Assembly (NCBI GenBank): GCA_002711265.1
Contig: PAGB01000047.1
Coordinates: 1-61,515, forward strand
Source: Rhodospirillaceae bacterium
GTDB lineage: Bacteria > Pseudomonadota > Alphaproteobacteria > UBA7985
Reading direction: 5' to 3'
Length of the DNA: 61,515 nt
The first letter of the stretch is position 1; each line of letters begins with the position of its first letter. Position numbers and translations under genes: made by a program. Below, piece after piece: positions 10,775-18,920 of the stretch. Below the pieces are notes generated by a model. It was given only the letters and a program-made list of their open reading frames with translations. It made no database searches and was not told where the DNA came from.

Positions 10775-11657
10775 GTTCCTCGAATTTGCCTTCATGCGCA
10801 AGGCCATTTTGGCCGTAATCGTTCTGTCGCTGGGCATGGCGCCCGTCGGCTGTTTCCTCGTCCTGCGGCGGCTGTCGCTTGCCGGTGAAGCTATGAGCCA
10901 TGCTGCCATTCCCGGTATTGCGCTGGCTTACGCCCTCGCTGGCCTGTCGGTGCTGTCGATGACGCTGGGCGGGCTGATCGCCGGGCTGGGGGTCGCCCTG
11001 CTCTCGACCTTGCTGGCGCGGGTCACGCTTCTGCGCGAAGATGCGAGCATGGCCACGCTCTATCTGCTGGCGCTGGCGGGGGGGATCTTCCTGCTGTCGG
11101 TACGCGGGACGGCGGTCAATCTGGAAGGCTTTCTGTTCGGCAACGTGCTGGGCCTGAGCGACGGCACGCTGGTGCTGATCGGCAGCTCGACCACGCTGAC
11201 GCTGCTGGGTATGGCGCTGATCCTGCGCCCGCTGGTGTTGCAGACCGTCGATCCCGTTTTTGCCCGGTCCCAGTCCCGTCACGGTTGGTTGATCCGGTCT
11301 CTGTTCATGATCCTCGTCGTGCTCAACCTGATCGCCGGGTTTCGTGCGCTGGGCACGCTAATGGCCGTTGGTCTGATGATCGTTCCCGCCACCGCTGCCC
11401 GCTACTGGGTCAACGCGCTGACACCCATGGTCGTGCTCGCCTTTGTCTTCGGCGCCGGCAGCGGCCTGCTCGGTCTGGCGCTGTCCTTCTGGCTCGACAA
11501 CGTCCCCTCCGGCCCCGGCATCATACTGGTCGCCGGCCTCGTATTCCTCGTCTCTCTGGCCTTCGGTCAGAACGGCCTCGACCTGCTCGGCAGACTCAGC
11601 GGCCGCAGGACCCGCTCCACCCTCTCCAAAAAATCAACACTTGGGAAAGGTCCATGA
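10767..11657 (+). CDS. Metal ABC transporter permease (ZnuB/AztB family)
   Basis: A 296-residue integral membrane protein of the ABC-3 family with about eight or nine hydrophobic helices. The family segment LAGEAMSHAAIPGIALAY near residue 35 is the conserved permease-ATPase contact region. The gene starts at GTG 10767, overlaps the ATPase gene by 8 nt and ends in an ATGA overlap with the binding-protein gene, a typical tightly coupled operon. The C-terminal tail is basic (SGRRTRSTLSKKS). The metal is inferred as cobalt from the riboswitch; sequence alone would suggest Zn or Mn. Confidence 0.92.
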   Translation: MLEFLEFAFMRKAILAVIVLSLGMAPVGCFLVLRRLSLAGEAMSHAAIPGIALAYALAGLSVLSMTLGGLIAGLGVALLSTLLARVTLLREDASMATLYLLALAGGIFLLSVRGTAVNLEGFLFGNVLGLSDGTLVLIGSSTTLTLLGMALILRPLVLQTVDPVFARSQSRHGWLIRSLFMILVVLNLIAGFRALGTLMAVGLMIVPATAARYWVNALTPMVVLAFVFGAGSGLLGLALSFWLDNVPSGPGIILVAGLVFLVSLAFGQNGLDLLGRLSGRRTRSTLSKKSTLGKGP

Positions 11658-12571
11658 TCCACTCACAAGCCACCAGCATCCCACTCCGCGCTCTGGTCTT
11701 CGGCCTGACAGCCACTTTCAGCCCGCTGGCCTCCTCCGTCCGGGCGCAGGCTGAAGCCGATACCATCAACGCCGTGGCGAGCTTTTCAATCCTCGCCGAT
11801 ATGGTCGAGGTCGTCGGGGGCGACCACGTCACCGTGACCAGCATCGTCGGCTCCGACAGCGACGCCCACATCTACAGCCCCAGCGTCGGCGATGCCCGCG
11901 CCGTCGCAGCCGCCGACATCATTTTCGTCAACGGGCTGGGCTTTGAGGGCTGGATCAGTGATATCGTGGTCGCGGCTGAGGCCAGCGCGCCGGTGATCGT
12001 CGCGACGCAAGCCATCACACCGCTGATCGTCGAAGGTGAGGCCGACCCCCACGCCTGGAACGCCCTCGTCAACGCCAAGCTCTACGCCGCCAGCATCGCA
12101 TCCGGCCTGAGCGTGCTTGCACCGGATCGCGCGCAGGCCTTTGCTGACAACGCTGCGGCTTTCAGTGCCGAAGTGGACGCCCTGCTGGCCGATGCCTCGG
12201 CCCGCTTCTCGGCCCTCCCCGAAGGCCGGCGCACAATCGTCACCGGTCACGATGCCTTCGGTTACTTCGAGGCACAGTTCGGGCTGCGCTTCCTCGCGCC
12301 GCTGGGGGTCAACACCGAAGCGGAGCCATCCGCGCGCGAGCTGGCGGCGCTGATCCGCCAGATCCGCGATGAAGAGGTGGTTGGTCTGTTCGTCGAAAAC
12401 ATCACCAATCCCGATCTGGTCAATCAGATCGCTGATGAAACCGGTCTGGAGGTCGGCGGTCGGCTCTACTCAGACGCCCTGTCTGAGCGTGGCGGTCCGG
12501 CAACAACCTACCTGACCATGATGAGCCACAACATCAGTGCACTGCTGCAGGCGCTGGAGCCGTCGAACTAA
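11654..12571 (+). CDS. Metal ABC transporter substrate-binding protein (ZnuA/AztC family)
   Basis: A 305-residue periplasmic cluster A-I binding protein with an N-terminal Sec signal peptide (MIHSQATSIPLRALVFGL, cleavage near VRAQA). Likely metal ligands are the His in SDAHIYSP, the His in DPHAWN, the His in VTGHDAFGYF and the Asp in LYSDALS, the three-His plus Asp set of this family. There is no His-rich loop, unlike most high-affinity ZnuA proteins. ATG 11654 overlaps the permease stop (ATGA) and has GGGAAAGG upstream. Because the operon follows a cobalamin riboswitch, cobalt is the likely cargo; zinc or manganese remain possible. Confidence 0.92.
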   Translation: MIHSQATSIPLRALVFGLTATFSPLASSVRAQAEADTINAVASFSILADMVEVVGGDHVTVTSIVGSDSDAHIYSPSVGDARAVAAADIIFVNGLGFEGWISDIVVAAEASAPVIVATQAITPLIVEGEADPHAWNALVNAKLYAASIASGLSVLAPDRAQAFADNAAAFSAEVDALLADASARFSALPEGRRTIVTGHDAFGYFEAQFGLRFLAPLGVNTEAEPSARELAALIRQIRDEEVVGLFVENITNPDLVNQIADETGLEVGGRLYSDALSERGGPATTYLTMMSHNISALLQALEPSN

Positions 12572-13053
12572 CCTCGCCCTCCTTAATGAAAGGCAGGAAA
12601 CGGCGCTGGCAGAGGGTTTCAGTCCCCTGTCGCGACAAACTAGTGGAATTGCCCAATTGGACAGGGAGATTCCACTATATCTCTAATTTAGCGATTCGGA
12701 AAAAAGGCAATAAGTTCAGGGGCATTTATGCAACAACAGCCGTTGGATTGCTCATTATCCGACAGATTTTCTGGCAACGAAGCCATCCCCGGGCATAGTT
12801 GTGGTGTCGGGTGCAAGGCCCGGCCGGGCGGCCGCCACAGGCACCGTTCGAAGCGCGGCTACCGTCAGACAACATGGGGTCACATCGGTGGCAAAAGCGC
12901 CAATTCAGATAAAGCGCGCGGGTCCGGGAGTGTCTCTCTCCTGACTTCCTCCCCCCTGCACTTTCGGGCTCGCCGCTTTTTTCTCCTTCCGCCGAAAAGA
13001 CAGAACCGGGGTCCCTCCGCTGCGTCGTCCTCCGCGAACCCGTAAGCGCTGGA
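12572..13053. other. Convergent non-coding gap with AT-rich patch and palindromes
   Basis: 482 nt between two convergent genes. The segment 12630-12790 is clearly lower in GC than its surroundings. It holds the perfect palindrome TGTCGCGACA at 12628-12637, the inverted repeat TAGTGGAA / TTCCACTA at 12641-12648 and 12670-12677, and CCAATTGG at 12653-12660. A short plus-strand frame at 12586-12798 has no ribosome-binding site and a basic, unrecognised product, so I do not call it. The right part (12800-13050) is GC-rich without recognisable RNA motifs. The palindromes could be the remnant of a mobile-element end or a terminator region. Confidence 0.5.
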
Positions 13054-14871
13054 TCAGGTGATTTCCAGCGGTGGCACGGACTTCAGGTGCAGGTCATCCA
13101 GCTGCGCGTCGCTGACTTCCGAAGGTGCCTGCATCATCAGATCCTGTCCCTGCCCGTTGAGTGGGAAGGCGATGACCTCGCGAATGCTGGGCTCATCGGC
13201 CAGCAGCATCACCATGCGGTCGACCCCGGGGGCCGCACCACCGTGCGGCGGCGCACCGAACTTCATCGCGTTGAGCATGCCGCCGAATTCGGCTTCGACC
13301 ACGTCCTGACCGTAGCCGGCGATCGAAAACGCTTTGTACATGACTTCGGGCAGGTGGTTTCGGATCGCACCGGAGCAAAGCTCGATACCATTGCAGACGA
13401 TGTCGTACTGGAAGGCCTTGATCTCGAGCGGGTCATCGTTCTCCAGCGCCGCCATGCCGCCCTGTGGCATGGAGAAAGGGTTGTGCGAGAACTCGATTTT
13501 CCCGGTTTCCTCGTCTTCCTCGAACATGGGGAAGTCGACGATCCAGACGAACTTGAAGGCGCCTTCTTCGATCAGGCCCAGTTCGCGGCCGGCTTCATTA
13601 CGGGCCTGCCCGGCGAACTGCAGCGCCGGCAGACGTTTGTCACAGGTGAAGAAGCAGGCGTCACCCGCCTCCAGCCCCAGTTGCTGGCGGATGGCTTCGG
13701 TACGCTCTTCGCCGATGTTCTTAGCCAGCGGGCCGGAGCCTTCGAGGCCGCCGTCGTCGGTCTGGCGCCAGAAAATGTAGCCCAGCCCGGGCTTGCCCTG
13801 CTTCTTCGCCCAACTGTCCATGCGGTCACAGAGCGCGCGAGAGCCGCCGCCCTTGCCTGGGACAGCGATGACGCGAAAGTCCTTCTCGGCGATCAGCTTG
13901 GCGAAAATCTTGAAGCCCGAACCGTCGAAGTGCGGGGTGACATCGTCGAGAATGATCGGGTTGCGCAGGTCGGGCTTATCAGAGCCATAGCGGGTCATGG
14001 CGTCGTCAAAAGCGATGCGCGGGAACGGCATCGGGGTTACGGCATGCGGGCTGCCCGAGGCGTCGTGGAACTCGGTGAACAGACCGTGAAGCACCGGCTC
14101 AATCGCGTCGAAAACGTCCTGCTGGGTGACGAAGCTCATCTCGAAGTCGAGCTGGTAGAACTCGCCGGGGCTGCGGTCGGCCCGGCTGTCTTCATCGCGG
14201 AAACAGGGTGCGATCTGGAAGTAGCGGTCGAAGCCCGCCATCATCAGCAGCTGCTTGAACTGCTGCGGGGCCTGCGGCAGGGCGTAGAACTTGCCCGGGT
14301 TGAGCCGTGAGGGCACCAGAAAGTCGCGGGCACCCTCGGGCGAGGACGCGGTCAGGATCGGGGTCTGAAACTCGGTAAAGCCCTGCTCAACCATCCGGCG
14401 GCGCAGGGATTCGATCACCTTGGCGCGCAGCATTATGTTGGCGTGGACCTTTTCCCGGCGCAGGTCGAGGTAGCGGTAGGTCAGGCGCAGGTCTTCGTTG
14501 ATGTCGTCGTTGGAATTGACCTGCAGCGGCACCTGCTCGGCTGCCGACTGCACCTCGGCGTCGTCGACGTAGACTTCGATCTGGCCGGTGGCGAGCTTGT
14601 CGTTCACGGCCTCATCATCGCGCTGCATGACGCGACCGGTCAGCGTGACCACAGATTCGAGTTTAACCCGGCGCAGGGTTTCATAGTGCGGGCTGCTCTC
14701 CAGCACCACGCACTGGGTGACACCGTAGTGATCGCGCAGGTCGATGAACAACGGGCCAGCGTGCTCGCGGCGGCGGTTGATCCAGCCTGACAGCCGGGCT
14801 GTGCTGCCGACATGGTCGGCGCGCAGGTCGTTACAGGTATGGCTGCGGTAGGGATGCAGGGCGTCGCTCAT
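13054..14871 (-). CDS. aspS: Aspartyl-tRNA synthetase
   Basis: Charges tRNA-Asp (in many alphaproteobacteria also tRNA-Asn, if GatCAB is present). The 605-residue bacterial-type enzyme has the N-terminal OB anticodon-binding domain ([16 protein letters not shown]), class II motif 2 around [20 protein letters not shown], the GAD insertion in the middle, and motif 3 near the C-terminus ([17 protein letters not shown]). I choose ATG 14871; GTG 14874 directly before it is possible. It is convergent with the metal-transport operon and divergent from the EamA gene. Confidence 0.97.
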   Translation of the reverse strand: MSDALHPYRSHTCNDLRADHVGSTARLSGWINRRREHAGPLFIDLRDHYGVTQCVVLESSPHYETLRRVKLESVVTLTGRVMQRDDEAVNDKLATGQIEVYVDDAEVQSAAEQVPLQVNSNDDINEDLRLTYRYLDLRREKVHANIMLRAKVIESLRRRMVEQGFTEFQTPILTASSPEGARDFLVPSRLNPGKFYALPQAPQQFKQLLMMAGFDRYFQIAPCFRDEDSRADRSPGEFYQLDFEMSFVTQQDVFDAIEPVLHGLFTEFHDASGSPHAVTPMPFPRIAFDDAMTRYGSDKPDLRNPIILDDVTPHFDGSGFKIFAKLIAEKDFRVIAVPGKGGGSRALCDRMDSWAKKQGKPGLGYIFWRQTDDGGLEGSGPLAKNIGEERTEAIRQQLGLEAGDACFFTCDKRLPALQFAGQARNEAGRELGLIEEGAFKFVWIVDFPMFEEDEETGKIEFSHNPFSMPQGGMAALENDDPLEIKAFQYDIVCNGIELCSGAIRNHLPEVMYKAFSIAGYGQDVVEAEFGGMLNAMKFGAPPHGGAAPGVDRMVMLLADEPSIREVIAFPLNGQGQDLMMQAPSEVSDAQLDDLHLKSVPPLEIT

Positions 14872-15043
14872 CACTCAGGGTCCTGTCTGTTGGCCGGTCG
14901 GGCGGGCTTCGCCCTCGGCCTTTTGCTCAAGTTTCACCCGCCTTCTAAAGCAGCCACGCAGACCGGGCAATTGCCCCACGCGCTTGCGTGCTTTGCGGCG
15001 GACTGGGATGATCGCCTTTGTCCTTCCACCCCACAGGCCCCTT

Positions 15044-15907
15044 ATGCAGCGGCTCCTGCCCTTCCTCCCGGTCTTTTTCATGATCCTCTGGCACACCGGG
15101 TTCCTCGGCGCGCGCGGCACCATGCCCCATGGCCCGGCACTGACGACGCTGAGCATCCGCTTTGCGCTGGTGCTGGTGCTGCTCGCTGCGCTGGCGTGGC
15201 TGGGCCGGGCTGTCTGGCCCTCGAGCTGGGCCCAGCGCGGCCATCTGATGGTGGCGGGCGGGTTGCTGCACGGGGTCTATCTCGGCGGGGTTTTCTGGGC
15301 CATGGAGCACGGCATGTCGGGGGCGACCGCGTCGCTGATCGTCGGGCTTCAGCCCATGCTCACCGCCGTGCTTGCGCTGTGGCTGCTCGCCGAGCGCTCG
15401 TCGCTAACGCTGTGGGCCGGGTTGATCCTCGGGCTCATGGGCACCGTGCTGGTGGTGGTCTTCGACGCCGGGCAGGTCGGCAGTACCCGCTCGGCGATCG
15501 CCATCGTGCTGGCCCTGATCGGGATTGCGGTCGGCTCGGTCTACCAGAAGAAATTCGTAAAGGCCTTTGACTGGCGCGCGGGCGCAGTCTGGCAATTTGC
15601 CGGCTCGCTGGTGGTGACCCTGCCCTTTGCCACCCTGTTCGAGCAGCGCATGCCGACGCTGAATGCGGAATACCTGTTCTGGTTGGGATGGCTGATTTTG
15701 ATCCTCAGCGTGGCGGCGGTGGCGCTGCTGAATACGCTGCTGCAGCGCCAGTCGGCGATCAACGTCGCCAGCTATTTCTACCTGATCCCGGCGCTGGTCG
15801 CGGTCACGTCGTGGTTTATCTTCGGCGATGGCCTGCGCTGGACGACGTGGGGCGGCATCCTGCTGGCCAGCTTCGGCGTCTGGCTGGCGACCCGCCCCCG
15901 AACGTGA
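15044..15907 (+). CDS. EamA/DMT superfamily transporter
   Basis: About 287 residues with ten hydrophobic helices arranged as two EamA repeats, the usual architecture of drug/metabolite exporters. ATG 15044 (MQRLLPFLPVFFMILWHTGF) places the first helix at the N-terminus as in relatives; in-frame starts at 14984 and 15008 would add a charged extension. The conserved GATASLIVGLQPMLTA segment is the end of the first repeat. The substrate is unknown; relatives export amino acids or their derivatives. It stands alone between aspS and rnd. Confidence 0.85.
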   Translation: MQRLLPFLPVFFMILWHTGFLGARGTMPHGPALTTLSIRFALVLVLLAALAWLGRAVWPSSWAQRGHLMVAGGLLHGVYLGGVFWAMEHGMSGATASLIVGLQPMLTAVLALWLLAERSSLTLWAGLILGLMGTVLVVVFDAGQVGSTRSAIAIVLALIGIAVGSVYQKKFVKAFDWRAGAVWQFAGSLVVTLPFATLFEQRMPTLNAEYLFWLGWLILILSVAAVALLNTLLQRQSAINVASYFYLIPALVAVTSWFIFGDGLRWTTWGGILLASFGVWLATRPRT

Positions 15908-16034
15908 ACGAGGCTGGTGAACCGGCCGTGAAACCGCGATTGAAACCGAGCCGATCCCCTCGTATCGATCCACGCAGCACGCCCCCGCGCCGCAGGGCAT
16001 GGTCTTTACCCCGGCTCGGCGCTAAATAGACGCC

Positions 16035-17204
16035 ATGACCCATCCTGCCATGATCGAAGACCAGGCCGCCCTCGAAGCCTTCTGCCAGCGCGCGGCCAGC
16101 GCCACTTTCCTTACGGTCGACACCGAATTTGTCCGGGAAAAGACCTATTATCCGCTGCTGTGTCTGGTGCAGGTCGCCAGCGATGACGAGGCAGTCGCGA
16201 TCGACCCGCTGGCCCCGGATATGGACCTCTCTCCGCTGTTCGCGCTCATGACTGAGACCAGCATGCCCAAGGTTTTCCACGCCGCCGGGCAGGATCTGGA
16301 GATTTTCGCCAACCTCGCCGGTACCCTGCCCAGCCCTCTGTTCGACACTCAGATTGCCGCCATGGTCTGCGGCTTCGGGGATCAGGTCGGTTACGAGCGG
16401 CTGGCTCGCAGCCTCGCCGGTGCTGAGCTGGACAAGACCGCCCGTTACACCGACTGGTCGCGCCGCCCGCTGACCGATACCCAGATCAACTATGCCCTCG
16501 GGGATGTCACTCACCTGCGTACGGTATTCATCGAACTGACGAACCGGTTGGAGCGCGACGGACGCGTGGGCTGGGTTGAAGAAGAAATGGCCGCCGTTGC
16601 CAACCTCAGCCGCTACCAGCCCGACGTGCAGGATGCCTGGCGCCGCCTCAAGCCGCGCGGAGACAAGCCACAGTTCCTGAACGTGCTGGTCTCGGTCGCT
16701 GCCTGGCGGGAGCTGGAGGCCCAGAGCCGCGACGTGCCGCGCAACCGGATTATCCGCGACGACACGGTGATGGAAATCGCCGCCAGCGCACCCAAAACCG
16801 CCGCCGATCTCGGCGGGGTCCGGGGGTATTCGGACAACGCTGCCCGCGGCAAGCAGGGACAGGCCATCCTCGCGGCTGTCGAAGAAGGCCTCGCCAAGCC
16901 CCGCGATGCCGCGCCGAAACTGAAGAAACGCAAGCCGCTGTCTGACTCAGCCGCGCAGGGGGCGGCCCTGCTGCGGGTGCTGCTAAAGGCCCGCTCGGAG
17001 AACGCCGACGTGGCCCAGCGCATCGTGGCCAATGCCGAAGAGCTGGAAATTCTCGCAGAAAAGGGCGCCGACGCCGGTGTCCCGGCCCTGACCGGCTGGC
17101 GCTACGACCTGTTCGGTGAAGCGGCGCTGGAACTGCTCTCCGGACGGCTGTTCATTGGTGTTGAGGGTGGCAAAGTGACCGAGCGCCGCCAAGCGCAAGA
17201 CTAA
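16035..17204 (+). CDS. rnd: Ribonuclease D
   Basis: A 3'-5' exoribonuclease that trims tRNA precursors and other small structured RNAs. The 389-residue enzyme has the DEDDy catalytic domain: Exo I in TVDTEFVREKTYYP (Asp and Glu near residues 28-30), Exo II in FHAAGQDLEIF, and Exo III with Tyr and Asp in INYALGDV. One or two HRDC-like helical domains follow (residues about 210-380). The start is ATG 16035 without a strong ribosome-binding site. An imperfect hairpin at 17218-17236 separates it from the convergent crotonase gene. Confidence 0.96.
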   Translation: MTHPAMIEDQAALEAFCQRAASATFLTVDTEFVREKTYYPLLCLVQVASDDEAVAIDPLAPDMDLSPLFALMTETSMPKVFHAAGQDLEIFANLAGTLPSPLFDTQIAAMVCGFGDQVGYERLARSLAGAELDKTARYTDWSRRPLTDTQINYALGDVTHLRTVFIELTNRLERDGRVGWVEEEMAAVANLSRYQPDVQDAWRRLKPRGDKPQFLNVLVSVAAWRELEAQSRDVPRNRIIRDDTVMEIAASAPKTAADLGGVRGYSDNAARGKQGQAILAAVEEGLAKPRDAAPKLKKRKPLSDSAAQGAALLRVLLKARSENADVAQRIVANAEELEILAEKGADAGVPALTGWRYDLFGEAALELLSGRLFIGVEGGKVTERRQAQD

Positions 17205-17217
17205 GCCAGATATCCCT

Positions 17218-17236
17218 GCGCCGGTGAAACCGGTGC
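17218..17236. terminator. Hairpin between convergent rnd and crotonase genes
   Basis: GCGCCGGT / ACCGGTGC form an 8-bp stem (one G-U wobble) with a GAA triloop, located in the 36-nt gap between two convergent genes. There is no strong U-tract on either side, so it is a candidate bidirectional terminator or mRNA 3'-end stabiliser only. Confidence 0.4.
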
Positions 17237-17240
17237 GCGG

Positions 17241-18023
17241 TCAGCGCCCCTTAAAGGCGGGAGACCGCTTTTCAAAGAAAGCCGACACACCCTCGGCAAA
17301 ATCTTTCGATCCGATGCACTCGTTCTGGCGCACCGATTCCTGATCGATGGTCGCCTCCAGATCCTGATCCATGGCGGCGCGCAAGACCTTCTTGACGTGA
17401 CGGACGGAAAGAGGCGCCGCCTGCGCCAGCCGGGCTGCCCAGTCGCGGGCCTCTTGCTGCAGGCTCTCGTCGGGCACCATCTTGTTCGACATTCCCCATT
17501 CGACCGCCTGCGCAGCGGGGATTTTGTGACCCTCGATGATGGCTTCGAAAGCCCGGCGATAGCCAAGCTGGCGCACCATCTGCCAAGTGTTGCCCCCATC
17601 GGGGACCAACGCAATCGCGGCAAAGGCCATGTAGATATAAGCGCCCTCACCCATGATCATCAGGTCGCAGGCCTGAGCAAAGGCCGCGCCGATCCCGCTG
17701 GCTGGGCCGCTTACGGCGGCGATCCACGGCTTGTTCGAGTTGGTGATGGCGAGGATGCAGGGCTTGTACTCTTCGACCAAGACCCGCTCGACCGTTGTGT
17801 CGCGCAGGCCCGCTGTCTCCTTGAGGTCGGCACCGGCAGAGAAGGCCCGGCCTTCGCCGGTCAGGACGATGCAGCGGACCTCGGGGTCGGCTTCGAGCTC
17901 TGCTGCGGCAGCCCTGAACTCCGCCCGCATCTTCGTGGTAAAGGCGTTGAGCGTGTCCGGGCGGTTAAGCGTCAGAATGCCGACATTGCCGTCGACTTCG
18001 GTTTTAATGGTTTCGTAGGCCAT
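17241..18023 (-). CDS. Enoyl-CoA hydratase/isomerase family protein
   Basis: A 260-residue crotonase-fold enzyme. The N-terminal strand-rich part includes the oxyanion-hole segment FSAGADLKE near residue 62 and AAVSGPASGIGAA near residue 104. The usual hydratase pair of Glu residues is not intact: the segment reads MAFAAIALVPDGGN, with Ala where hydratases have the first Glu and Asp at the second site. This pattern resembles isomerases of the PaaG/Eci type rather than hydratases. It begins with GGAG upstream of ATG 18023 and is the last gene of a series with CaiD-like and acyl-CoA synthetase genes, 111 nt after the former. The substrate is unknown. Confidence 0.85.
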   Translation of the reverse strand: MAYETIKTEVDGNVGILTLNRPDTLNAFTTKMRAEFRAAAAELEADPEVRCIVLTGEGRAFSAGADLKETAGLRDTTVERVLVEEYKPCILAITNSNKPWIAAVSGPASGIGAAFAQACDLMIMGEGAYIYMAFAAIALVPDGGNTWQMVRQLGYRRAFEAIIEGHKIPAAQAVEWGMSNKMVPDESLQQEARDWAARLAQAAPLSVRHVKKVLRAAMDQDLEATIDQESVRQNECIGSKDFAEGVSAFFEKRSPAFKGR

Positions 18024-18134
18024 GGTTGATCTCCGGCAGGTCTGTTGAAGCCTGCTCTCCTGAACGGTTTGCGACGGACCGGGGACAGGACTGGCTGGCG
18101 GTCATGAGTCTGACTTAACGGCAGTGCGGCGAGC

Positions 18135-18920
18135 TTACTTGCCTTTCCAAACCGGGTCACGCTTCTCGGCGAAGGCCTTGAAGCCCTCGAGGTTGTCCTC
18201 GGAGCCGTAGAGCACGTCAACGCTGCGCAGCTTGCGCTTGGTGACCGCGTTCATCGTGTCCTGAAAACGCTGTCCTTCGGCCTCGCGCGCGACTTCCTTG
18301 ATGGTTGCAAACACCAGCGGCGGCCCGCTTTCGAGCAGCCGGGCCAGTTCCCAGACCCGTGCCTCCAGCGCCTCGTTGTCGGGCAGGATCTCGTTCACCA
18401 AACCCCATTTGTGAGCTTCTTCAGCGTCCATCCAGCGCCCAGTCAGCAGCAGGTCCATGGCGACATGATAGGGAATGCGCTTGGGCAGCTTGATGGTGGC
18501 AGCATCGGCCAGCGTCCCGGCCTTGATCTCCGGTAGCGCGAAGGACGAATGCGCGCTGGCCAGGATCATGTCGCAGGACAGCGCCAGCTCAAACCCGCCG
18601 CCGACCACCATGCCGTTGACGCAGGCGAGCACGGGCTTGTTCAGGTCGCGCAGCTCCTGCAACCCCGCGAAACCGCCCACGCCGTAGTCGCCGTCGACCG
18701 CATCGCCGTCGGCCGCCGCCTTGAGATCCCAGCCTGCGCTGAAAAACTTGTCCCCGGCTGTGCGCACGATCGCCACCCGCAGTTCGAGGTCATCGCGGAA
18801 GCGCTCGAACACCAACCCCATCTCGCGGCTAGTCTCCAGGTTGATGGCGTTGGCCTTGGGCCGGTCGAGCGTGACCTCGAGGATACCGCCTTCGCGACGG
18901 GTGGAAATGGGTGAGCTCAT
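18135..18920 (-). CDS. caiD: CaiD-like crotonobetainyl/carnitinyl-CoA hydratase
   Basis: 261 residues, close to E. coli CaiD over the whole length as far as I can compare from memory. The shared blocks include ILEVTLDRPKANAI, the oxyanion loop KFFSAGWDLKAAA, VGGGFELAL and the C-terminal FAEKRDPVWKGK. CaiD hydrates crotonobetainyl-CoA to L-carnitinyl-CoA. The active-site segment reads FALPEIKAGTLADAA: one Glu and one Asp are kept, but the Gly-Gly of CaiD is Ala-Ala. ATGA overlap (4 nt) with the upstream NDP-forming acyl-CoA synthetase shows translational coupling, suggesting that enzyme makes its CoA thioester substrate. Confidence 0.75.
   Translation of the reverse strand: MSSPISTRREGGILEVTLDRPKANAINLETSREMGLVFERFRDDLELRVAIVRTAGDKFFSAGWDLKAAADGDAVDGDYGVGGFAGLQELRDLNKPVLACVNGMVVGGGFELALSCDMILASAHSSFALPEIKAGTLADAATIKLPKRIPYHVAMDLLLTGRWMDAEEAHKWGLVNEILPDNEALEARVWELARLLESGPPLVFATIKEVAREAEGQRFQDTMNAVTKRKLRSVDVLYGSEDNLEGFKAFAEKRDPVWKGK

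Noticed and set aside
12586-12798. 70-codon basic frame in the gap after the metal transporter
   Set aside because: No ribosome-binding site, no recognisable family, and it spans palindromic AT-rich DNA.
12800-13050. Possible structured RNA (tRNA, SRP RNA or 6S) in a GC-rich gap
   Set aside because: A GTTCGAAGC string resembles a T-loop, but the flanking stem does not pair and no other tRNA or SRP features are present.
13087-14310. 407-codon plus-strand frame across aspS
   Set aside because: Antisense shadow; aspS motifs cover the same bases.
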